NCBI GenBank assembly: GCA_023460615.1
Contig: JAEWPL010000063.1
Coordinates: 1 to 8,472, forward strand
Direction: 5' to 3'
Origin: Pseudomonadota bacterium
Lineage (GTDB): Bacteria; Pseudomonadota; Gammaproteobacteria; Enterobacterales; Succinivibrionaceae
DNA length: 8,472 nt
Shown here one piece after another: positions 1 to 4,870 of the stretch (position 1 is its first letter; the number at the start of each line of letters is the position of its first letter). The notes beneath the pieces were generated by a model that was not told the DNA's origin, made no database searches, and was given only the letters and a program-made list of their open reading frames with translations. Both the position numbers and the translations under genes were made by a program.

Positions 1-2
1 AT

Positions 3-200
3 ATCCTGAAGGAACTGGAAGATATCGCTGAAAAGCTCGATACTATCAATACTCAGATGAATGATGAGGAACGAGTATGGGCTGAAGAGTTGGCTGATCG
101 TAAGCGTCAGGGGCTGACCGGGGATGCAGCTGTCAAGCACTATAACGATTGGATGGATCGTCACGGGATGAGCCATCTGAAAGTGCCGTACCTAACGTAA
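3..200 (+). CDS. C-terminal fragment of an unknown helical protein
   Basis: The frame is open from the left edge of the window and stops at TAA 198-200, giving 65 visible residues with the N-terminus outside the window. The visible part is rich in charged residues and looks all-helical, beginning ILKELEDIAEKLDTINTQ, with a tail ending HLKVPYLT. The first half is compatible with a short coiled coil. I do not recognise a family. Its stop codon lies inside the first unit of a tandem 8-bp repeat array, the same arrangement as at the ends of the primase, parA and RHH genes. That suggests it belongs to the same plasmid backbone or regulon. The next gene starts about 30 bases downstream on the same strand, so the two could be cotranscribed. 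Confidence 0.6.
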   Translation: MLKELEDIAEKLDTINTQMNDEERVWAEELADRKRQGLTGDAAVKHYNDWMDRHGMSHLKVPYLT

Positions 201-228
201 TATTGTAATATCGTAATATTGTAATATC
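197..228 (+). repeat. Tandem octamer array, 4 units of GTAATATY
   Basis: Four head-to-tail 8-bp units: GTAATATT (197-204), GTAATATC (205-212), GTAATATT (213-220) and GTAATATC (221-228). The first unit contains the stop codon of the upstream gene (TAA 198-200), and the array ends 4 bases before the probable start of the resolvase. Related arrays lie at 4841-4870, 7193-7216, 7995-8034 and 8296-8317. It may be an operator or centromere site for the RHH protein encoded at 8042-8299; this is inferred from position and repetition only. Confidence 0.8.
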
Positions 229-232
229 ACCC

Positions 233-856
233 ATAAATCGAACCGCAGTCATATACGCCAGGGTATCAAGTGCCTCTGACCGCCAGTCGACCGACCGTCA
301 GGTGGCCGACCTTCGTGCATTTGCGAAAAAGGAAGGAATCGATGTAGTGGGGGAGTACGAGGAGCACGGAAGTGGAGCCAGGGAGGACAGGCCGGAGCTG
401 CTGCGGTGTATGGAGTTCCTGAAGGGAGGAGGGTGCAGCACCCTACTCGTGTCGGAGATCTCCCGTCTCGGCAGAACGGTGAAGGGAGTGGTGAACACCA
501 TCGACGAACTCACGAAGGCCGATGTCAATGTCTATGTCCAGGACATCAATCTATGGACGCTGCTGCCCGATGGCAGCGAGAACCCGATGGCGAAGGTCAT
601 CCTGACCGTCCTCGCCCTGGGTGCGGAGCTGGAGCGCAAGAGCATCGTGAGCCGGCTGAACAGCGGCAGGGAAAGGGCGAAGGAGAAGGGCGTAAAAATG
701 GGCCGCCCTGAGGGTTCGAGGATGTCAGATGAGGATTTACTGAAAAAGTATCCTGATGTTGCAAAGAAATTGCGGAAAGGGCTGTCTATCCGCGAAGTGG
801 CGAAGCTCTGCGGGCGGTCAGTTAGTACCGTACAGAGGGTCAAGAAGATTCTTTAA
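233..856 (+). CDS. Serine recombinase (resolvase/invertase family), non-ATG start
   Basis: Site-specific serine recombinase, probably a multimer resolvase acting on plasmid DNA. With ATA 233 as residue 1 the product is 207 aa, the normal size for a small resolvase. The N-terminus carries YARVSS, with catalytic Ser12 and Arg10, followed by DRQSTDRQ. SEISRLGR (74-81) supplies the active-site arginines 78 and 81. GAELERKSIVSRL (130-142) is the long dimerisation helix, and GRPEGS (157-162) leads to a C-terminal helix-turn-helix (about 183-205). The first ATG/GTG/TTG that keeps the frame open is GTG 302, which would delete the YARVS catalytic segment. The frame is open back to the TAA at 206-208. 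ATA 233 gives the family-typical beginning (x)NRTAVIYARVS, so it is the likely start; ATT 218 and ATA 224 are alternatives. The gene is either translated from a rare start or silenced by an ATG-to-ATA change. Confidence 0.88.
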   Translation: MNRTAVIYARVSSASDRQSTDRQVADLRAFAKKEGIDVVGEYEEHGSGAREDRPELLRCMEFLKGGGCSTLLVSEISRLGRTVKGVVNTIDELTKADVNVYVQDINLWTLLPDGSENPMAKVILTVLALGAELERKSIVSRLNSGRERAKEKGVKMGRPEGSRMSDEDLLKKYPDVAKKLRKGLSIREVAKLCGRSVSTVQRVKKIL

Positions 857-998
857 ATATTACCTCAGATTCTCATAATTTATTTCCGCGAAATTACTCA
901 TTTTCTCATAATCTATCTGACTACCTATATTTCAAAATTATATATTTTTATATGAAATAAAATTATATAATTTTGCGGACAAATACAGGCTGTTTATT
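857..998. other. AT-rich convergent spacer with repeats; possible res site or terminator
   Basis: No gene is seen. A single reversed octamer AATATTAC (856-863) directly follows the resolvase stop. The direct repeat TTCTCATAAT occurs at 870-879 and 903-912, with an inverted repeat ATTTC/GAAAT (882-886/890-894) between the copies. Further on are the inverted repeat TATTTCA/TGAAATA (928-934/953-959) and a perfect 16-bp palindrome AAAATTATATAATTTT (959-974). The spacer separates convergent genes, so the last two could act as a bidirectional terminator. The repeated segment at 870-912 could be a resolvase site. Neither role is proven. Confidence 0.4.
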
Positions 999-1583
999 TT
1001 AATTCTTGCTGAAAAACCGAACTATCACGCCCAAAAGTGAAATCGCTATAACACCGATGTATATCATCGGGAAAATTTCCCAATTCAAGGAAACAATTTT
1101 ATAGTATCTCAAGAGGAACAAGACAAGAGATCCAAGAGAAATAACCGTGGCGAAGGAAAGCCACACCATCATTTTGCGGTTTTCCTCGCTCGATGCGAAC
1201 CGTCCGTACATGTTGGTGTGGTGATGTTCGTGGTGGACTTCTATTCTCGCAGTTTTGTTTTCAATAGCCTCGTTGACCTTCTTGCTCACCTCTGAGCCGA
1301 TTTTAGCCGAAATCCTCTCACATATTTTGTCTGCTATTCTGTTCGCAGCCTGCGACATATCCGGAGCAGGAACAGGAGTATTAGCAATAGTTTTCGTGAT
1401 TTCAGCGGATACAGTTTCCCTGATTTTCTGGTATTCAGCCTCCGGGATTACCGCATCAGGACGTCTCGATACGAGTTCAATGACTTTATCGGTAACCGTC
1501 TTGTATGCGTCAATGCCCTGAGCGGCCTTTATGATGAGCTCCGCTGCAGCTTGTAACTGTTCCTGATATTCTCTCTCGTCCAT
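999..1583 (-). CDS. Two-TM, histidine-rich protein at the end of the mob operon
   Basis: A 194-aa protein I cannot assign to a family. The N-terminal ~115 residues are soluble, charged and helical. They are followed by a histidine cluster VHHEHHH (116-122) that could bind a metal. Two hydrophobic segments follow, at about 138-159 and 170-190, ending in FFSKN, so the protein is probably an inner-membrane hairpin with a long cytoplasmic N-terminal part. The ATG (1583-1581) lies one base after the relaxase stop TAG (1587-1585), which strongly implies cotranscription and translational coupling with the relaxase. The position suggests an accessory mobilization role, such as membrane docking of the relaxosome or contact with a helper coupling protein; that is inference. 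An unrelated cargo role is also possible. Confidence 0.8.
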   Translation of the reverse strand: MDEREYQEQLQAAAELIIKAAQGIDAYKTVTDKVIELVSRRPDAVIPEAEYQKIRETVSAEITKTIANTPVPAPDMSQAANRIADKICERISAKIGSEVSKKVNEAIENKTARIEVHHEHHHTNMYGRFASSEENRKMMVWLSFATVISLGSLVLFLLRYYKIVSLNWEIFPMIYIGVIAISLLGVIVRFFSKN

Positions 1584-1584
1584 A

Positions 1585-3582
1585 CTATCGCTTCATTTTG
1601 ATTCCTCTATTCTTTTCAGTCCTATTCTGCTCCTGTATGCGGACGGCTTTCCCCGTATTCACATCCAGAATCACCCCATTAACCCGGAGGATACCGGAAG
1701 CATCCACCTTCAATTTCTGTATGTTTCCGTTTCGGGTTGTATAGGATATCTCCATTTCTTTTCCAGGGAGAAGAGAAATACTCTTTGGAGTTCTCGGACT
1801 GTTCTGCGGGCTGACGGCATCAATCTTCCTGCAGATATCCTCCAGTTTCCTCCAATCGGCCCGCTCTGCCTCCAGTCTGTATACAGACTTCTCTCCGGTC
1901 AAGGCTTCCCATTTATCAAGTATCTGGTGCAGCTGTTCTTCAGAGACAAGGCTGCTTGCTTTCGTATTGCGGCCTTCTGCGGCAAGAGTAACCCTGAAGT
2001 CGGTCACCCCACCGAAGCTGTCCTTCAGAGGCTCCATGACGGCTTTCCTTTCAAGGAGGGCAAGTTCCAAGGAGTCTTTGTTTTTCGCTGATATAACCAA
2101 CGAATACAGATCGAATCGGCTTTCAGATTTCACTACATTGGAAGAATGGGACACCGTGGTTGCCGGCGTTGATATTCGCTGCGCAGCGGCCTTGAAGTCG
2201 AAGGTAATCTTCGGCTTGGTCTGCTCCTTGAGTTGCTGTATTTCGGACTTGATTGTATCCATTCCCTCGCGGAACTCGTTCCTGGCATCCTTTGCCTGAA
2301 GATAATCCTTGAGGCGTTCCTGCTTCTCTATCTTGATTTGCGCCTTCTGCTGCTGCAGCGCATCTATGTCAGATTTCAGCCCTTCGATTTTGGTCAGGAG
2401 AGATTTCTTCTCACTCTTGATCTCAGATATGCGAATGTCTGTCGCAATCTTTCCGATAGCCATCGCAACCAGTCCGGCGATAGGATTCAGGAACATCAAC
2501 ATTCCACCAATGGCTTTTATCACAGTTCCAGCATCTGAAGCCTTCTGGCGATCAGCATTGAGTTGATGGAACTCCTCCCAGGATTGCCTCAGCTCTACGT
2601 ATTTCCGGCTCGTCTCCGCTCCGATTGCTATTCCTGCCTGCTTGGTATCATTGTACAGTTGGAATGTATCTTTAACGGCATTATGTAGTCCCTGTATGGT
2701 CGGTACCATCTGGCTGTATGCCGCACGGAGTTCCTTCATCTTGTTCTGTTCCTGCTGCGCCGCCTGACGCTGCACCTCTCTTGCGGAGTTCTTGTCGATG
2801 GTCGCCTTGATATACCCGAAGGAGAGCTGGCGGTCAAGGGAGGAACCCCTGAAGGTGTGCAGTTGTCCTTCGTACTCATAGGCGAAGGAGATACCGCCGC
2901 GCCTGCCGTCCGAGGCCACTGTGAACTCACAGGAAATGCCCTTGGATGCGAGGATGGTCTTCAGTTCCTCCAGAGACCTGGCCTCTGCCACAGCTTCCTT
3001 GACGATTGGCTTGACAAGCATCCTTACCTTCTCGTGCGGCTTGTGGGCGTTCTCGACGACCTCTTTCTTTGCTGTCTCGCCCCATTGGTACCCGCGTTCC
3101 CTGGTGATGGCGGCAGCTGCCTCGTGAGCCTTCTCGATCAGGCCCATCGTAGGTATACGTTCTCCCCGGTTGTTGACTATGTTGGCCACGATGTGAAGAT
3201 GCTCGTGTGCCTTGTCATAGTGAGCCGAGATCATATACTGCGTATCATCAAAACCGATGCGCTGCATGAAGTCCTTTGCCACGTCCAGTTTCTCCGCATC
3301 GGTGGTGTGTTCTCCCGGTCTCCAGGACAGAACCCAGTGATACACTGGCTTGCGTACGCCGCGTGCGTTGTCGGAATCAGGCGTTCTGTAAGCGAGTGCC
3401 TGCTGACGGAAATCGAAAGCGACCTGACGCGGATCAATCTTGATATTGCCGTCCTCATCATAAGAGAAATCGACACCGGAGAGACCGAGAAGCACCGACA
3501 TGGAACTGTTGTCCATGCCGAACTTCATATCATATCGGACTGCTCCTCCGAAGCCGTTTCCTGTTGTGAGTTTGGCTATCAT
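1585..3582 (-). CDS. Relaxase / mobilization nuclease (MOBP-type, VirD2-like)
   Basis: A 665-aa conjugative relaxase that would nick oriT and stay covalently attached to the transferred strand. The N-terminal nuclease domain spans roughly residues 1-170. It includes GNGFGGAVRYDMK (8-20), where Tyr17 is a candidate catalytic tyrosine, and HWVLSWRPGE (82-91). The metal-binding three-histidine motif is HYDKAHEHLHIVAN (121-134), with His126, His128 and His130. A hydrophobic stretch (about 353-381) is followed by a long coiled coil (about 385-455) and an unassigned C-terminal region. The hydrophobic segment is unusual for a relaxase and could aid membrane association. The ATG lies 12 bases after the mobC stop and is preceded by AAGGTAAG; it is followed by the two-TM gene after one base. 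The order mobC-relaxase is typical of Bacteroidota mobilizable plasmids. The family is clear from the motifs; the exact subfamily is not. Confidence 0.92.
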   Translation of the reverse strand: MIAKLTTGNGFGGAVRYDMKFGMDNSSMSVLLGLSGVDFSYDEDGNIKIDPRQVAFDFRQQALAYRTPDSDNARGVRKPVYHWVLSWRPGEHTTDAEKLDVAKDFMQRIGFDDTQYMISAHYDKAHEHLHIVANIVNNRGERIPTMGLIEKAHEAAAAITRERGYQWGETAKKEVVENAHKPHEKVRMLVKPIVKEAVAEARSLEELKTILASKGISCEFTVASDGRRGGISFAYEYEGQLHTFRGSSLDRQLSFGYIKATIDKNSAREVQRQAAQQEQNKMKELRAAYSQMVPTIQGLHNAVKDTFQLYNDTKQAGIAIGAETSRKYVELRQSWEEFHQLNADRQKASDAGTVIKAIGGMLMFLNPIAGLVAMAIGKIATDIRISEIKSEKKSLLTKIEGLKSDIDALQQQKAQIKIEKQERLKDYLQAKDARNEFREGMDTIKSEIQQLKEQTKPKITFDFKAAAQRISTPATTVSHSSNVVKSESRFDLYSLVISAKNKDSLELALLERKAVMEPLKDSFGGVTDFRVTLAAEGRNTKASSLVSEEQLHQILDKWEALTGEKSVYRLEAERADWRKLEDICRKIDAVSPQNSPRTPKSISLLPGKEMEISYTTRNGNIQKLKVDASGILRVNGVILDVNTGKAVRIQEQNRTEKNRGIKMKR

Positions 3583-3594
3583 CTTACCTTGATT

Positions 3595-3972
3595 TTACCT
3601 TAATGTGTTTCTTATCTGAAGAAGAATTGCTGAAAGTTCTTCAGCCTCTTTCTTGCAGTTTTGCAATTCCTTTAAGTATCTTTCCAACGAAAAAGAATCT
3701 GTTACCATAGAGCCGGATTTCGCAATCTGATTGATATTGTTTCCCACTCTGTCGAGCGACACCTTCAACTCCCGGAGGGTTGTGATCTGCCCCATATCGA
3801 GGGACGGCATCACGTTCGCGGAGAAGGTGGCCTGTCTTACAAACTCGGAGAAAGTACGACCGGATTGCTGAAGTTTTGCTTCCACACGAGACCACTCATC
3901 AGGAGAGTAGCGGATATGCTTGACTATATCCTTTGTCTCTGATTCGGTTTTATGTGGTCTTCCGGTTTTCAT
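3595..3972 (-). CDS. mobC: MobC-type relaxosome accessory protein
   Basis: A 125-aa DNA-binding protein that helps the relaxase recognise and open oriT. Residues 17-50 form a ribbon-helix-helix-like segment (KHIRYSPDEWSRVEAKL, then GRTFSEFVRQ). The MobC-family signature is LDRVGNNINQIAKSG (73-87), followed by a helical C-terminus. The start is set at ATG 3972-3970 (MKTGRPHKTE), which begins just before the conserved part. The same frame stays open upstream to 4362, but that 130-residue extension is low-complexity, runs through perfect hairpins and resembles no protein, so it is excluded. A Bacteroidota-type promoter at 4195-4226 would leave a leader of about 215 bases holding structured elements. 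The gene is first in the mobC-relaxase-TM protein operon. Confidence 0.88.
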   Translation of the reverse strand: MKTGRPHKTESETKDIVKHIRYSPDEWSRVEAKLQQSGRTFSEFVRQATFSANVMPSLDMGQITTLRELKVSLDRVGNNINQIAKSGSMVTDSFSLERYLKELQNCKKEAEELSAILLQIRNTLR

Positions 3973-4024
3973 CTTTCTTCTGTTGTTTTGGGGCTTGGGG
4001 GTTGGCGTGGGAAGGAGAGAAAAG

Positions 4025-4053
4025 ACACGGGGGCGAAGCCCTGGGACCCGTGT
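4025..4053 (-). promoter_or_regulatory. GC-rich hairpin in the mobC leader
   Basis: ACACGG (4025-4030) pairs with CCGTGT (4048-4053), enclosing GGGC-GAA-GCCC (4031-4041). On the minus strand the inner hairpin reads GGGC-TTC-GCCC and the outer arm is followed by CTTTTCTC. It lies in the predicted mobC leader about 50 bases before the ATG and resembles a weak intrinsic terminator or attenuator. It could equally be an oriT stem for MobC or the relaxase. Confidence 0.5.
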
Positions 4054-4110
4054 GTTTTCGGGGCGTCCCTCCGTCCAGGTAAGGCTGCGAGCTTGCGAGC
4101 GGACGGGACC

Positions 4111-4184
4111 GGAGGGCAAGTTTAACAAAGGTCGCGAGTAGCGGGCTTTGTGTCTTTTCGTATCACGAAAAGTAAACTTGCTCC
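4111..4184. repeat. Three-way-junction inverted-repeat element I
   Basis: The outer stem is GGAGGGCAAGTTTA (4111-4124) against TAAACTTGCTCC (4173-4184), perfect apart from a two-base GG bulge. It encloses two hairpins almost without gaps. Hairpin 1 is ACAAAG/CTTTGT (4125-4130/4146-4151) with an inner CGC/GCG. Hairpin 2 is CTTTTCGT-ATC-ACGAAAAG (4154-4172), a perfect 8-bp stem. Nearly every base is paired. The element lies in the predicted mobC transcript and next to element II, and may fold as ssDNA during transfer or as leader RNA. Confidence 0.75.
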
Positions 4185-4186
4185 TT

Positions 4187-4303
4187 CTACGGAACAAAGG
4201 TATATAATGTAAAGAAGAAAAGCAAGGTACATGCTTAGATTTCTTTACATAGGGCGGATTCATCTGGTGGATGAACTGCCCGGTATATACCTTCGTTCCG
4301 TAG
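4187..4303. repeat. Three-way-junction inverted-repeat element II
   Basis: The outer stem is a 20-bp inverted repeat with one mismatch: CTACGGAACAAAGGTATATA (4187-4206) and TATATACCTTCGTTCCGTAG (4284-4303). Inside are two hairpins. One is ATGTAAAGAA/TTCTTTACAT (4207-4216/4241-4250, perfect) with an inner AAGCA/TGCTT (4221-4225/4232-4236). The other spans 4252-4281, with GGGC/GCCC and TTCATC/GATGAA arms. The single mismatch becomes a T:G wobble on the minus strand. Only two bases separate it from element I. The left arm also contains the -7 box of the predicted mobC promoter. Confidence 0.8.
4195..4226 (-). promoter_or_regulatory. Predicted Bacteroidota-type promoter of mobC
   Basis: On the minus strand, -7 box TACCTTTG (complement of 4195-4202) lies 20 bases from a -33 box CTTG (complement of 4223-4226). 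This matches the TTG-N19/20-TAnnTTTG pattern. The -7 box is identical to that of the primase promoter. It sits in the left arm of element II, so folding of that arm would compete with polymerase binding. Confidence 0.6.
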
Positions 4304-4347
4304 TTATTGACACTTCCGCTGAAAAGAGAGAAAGGGACAAGCCGCCC

Positions 4348-4362
4348 GTGTCCGGTGGACAC
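4348..4362. repeat. GGT-loop hairpin 1
   Basis: Perfect hairpin GTGTCC-GGT-GGACAC. It shares its CC-GGT-GG core with the hairpins at 4382-4396 and 4470-4484, while the distal stem pairs differ in a compensatory way. Confidence 0.6.
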
Positions 4363-4381
4363 TCGACGACAGCTGCCGTCC

Positions 4382-4396
4382 GTCCCCGGTGGGGAC
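4382..4396. repeat. GGT-loop hairpin 2
   Basis: Perfect hairpin GTCCCC-GGT-GGGGAC, followed by a small CGGT-GAA-ACCG hairpin (4398-4408). It is the second of three related hairpins. Confidence 0.6.
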
Positions 4397-4469
4397 TCGG
4401 TGAAACCGATAGGGACGAGCGGATGTCGGCGACCAGGGCGAGTCTTGTCCCGCGGGTGGGATGCCGGCT

Positions 4470-4500
4470 CTCCCCGGTGGGGAGTCCGACGTAGGTCGGA
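4470..4500. repeat. GGT-loop hairpin 3 plus adjacent hairpin
   Basis: Perfect hairpin CTCCCC-GGT-GGGGAG (4470-4484), directly followed by a second perfect hairpin TCCGAC-GTAG-GTCGGA (4485-4500). A longer-range pairing GGGACGAG/CTTGTCCC (4412-4419/4444-4451, one wobble) lies between hairpins 2 and 3. Confidence 0.6.
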
Positions 4501-4541
4501 GCAGCCGAGTCATCCCTGGAGTTAAATCTGGTGGCAGACAC

Positions 4542-4573
4542 TCCCCTGCCCAGACGCAAGGAAGGGCGGGGGA
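4542..4573. repeat. 10-bp inverted repeat
   Basis: TCCCCTGCCC (4542-4551) pairs with GGGCGGGGGA (4564-4573) with one T:G wobble and a 12-base loop. The role is unknown; it is part of the structured non-coding region. Confidence 0.5.
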
Positions 4574-4684
4574 TGTGGGCGACATAGCGACCGTTCTTCC
4601 CTTCACCGCCGTCCTTTTTACCTCTTATATCGCCAAGATTGCGACTGTCAGAAAAGAGAGATCATCATCTCCGAAGACTCATAG

Positions 4685-4701
4685 GAAGGCAGTCTGCCTT
4701 C
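4685..4701. repeat. Perfect 7-bp hairpin
   Basis: GAAGGCA-GTC-TGCCTTC, with no T-run on either side, so it is not a classical terminator. The short palindrome TTCCGGAA follows at 4711-4718. Confidence 0.5.
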
Positions 4702-4753
4702 AGTTCTTCCTTCCGGAAACGATAGGCATCAAATCCCCGAAGGCGGACATACG

Positions 4754-4791
4754 GTCAAGGCCGGCCGCAGGCCGCTTGTCTTGGCCTTGAC
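4754..4791. repeat. Nested GC-rich hairpin downstream of the primase gene
   Basis: GTCAAGGCC (4754-4762) and GGCCTTGAC (4783-4791) form a perfect 9-bp stem around an inner CGGCC-GCA-GGCCG hairpin (4762-4774). It lies about 75 bases past the primase stop in the direction of transcription. It could stabilise the 3' end of that transcript, but no T-run follows, so intrinsic termination is not supported. Confidence 0.5.
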
Positions 4792-4840
4792 AGCCTGGAC
4801 GCCGCGGGTAACTTCGCCGGGAGGCTTCAGGAAGAATATA

Positions 4841-4870
4841 GTAATATATATTACAATAATACTATATTAC
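4841..4870 (-). repeat. Octamer array at the primase stop codon
   Basis: On the minus strand there are three head-to-tail units: GTAATATA (4870-4863), GTATTATT (4862-4855) and GTAATATA (4854-4847). A converging unit on the plus strand (GTAATATA, 4841-4848) makes the 14-bp palindrome GTAATATATATTAC (4841-4854). The first unit contains the primase stop TAA (4869-4867). It belongs to the same repeat family as the arrays near parA. Confidence 0.75.

Larger units (their letters stand above)
3973..4866. other. Structured non-coding region, probable oriT / single-strand origin locus
   Basis: About 0.9 kb between mobC and the primase gene with no believable coding frame. It is packed with inverted repeats, listed separately: 4025-4053, 4111-4184, 4187-4303, 4348-4362, 4382-4396, 4470-4500, 4542-4573, 4685-4701 and 4754-4791. 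A further 7-bp pair CCCTCCG/CGGAGGG (4067-4073/4110-4116) competes with the stem of the 4111-4184 element. The direct repeat GCGAGC lies at 4087-4100. The left part is directly upstream of the mob operon, where oriT usually lies. The nearby primase-like gene makes a single-strand initiation site a second possibility. No nick site could be identified. Confidence 0.6.

Noticed and set aside
197..228. CRISPR-like interpretation of the short tandem repeats
   Set aside because: Units are 8 bp with no spacers and no cas genes are present; they are contiguous direct repeats.
302..856. Resolvase beginning at GTG 302 (184 aa)
   Set aside because: It omits the YARVS catalytic segment that is plainly encoded in the same frame upstream; the gene is reported from ATA 233.
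2857..3603. 248-residue open frame on the plus strand
   Set aside because: It is antisense to the conserved nuclease domain of the relaxase and shows no recognisable domain of its own.
3595..4362. MobC read as a 255-residue protein from the upstream ATG at 4362
   Set aside because: The first 130 residues are low-complexity and run through perfect hairpins and the predicted mobC promoter; the conserved part starts at ATG 3972.
4231..4790. Several overlapping open frames on both strands in the structured region (for example 4260-4559 minus, 4461-4790 plus)
   Set aside because: Composition is arginine/proline/glycine-rich nonsense, with no motif, and the underlying bases are dominated by perfect inverted repeats.
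4754..4791. Intrinsic terminator of the primase gene
   Set aside because: The stem is strong, but no T-run follows on the minus strand, so it is listed only as a hairpin.
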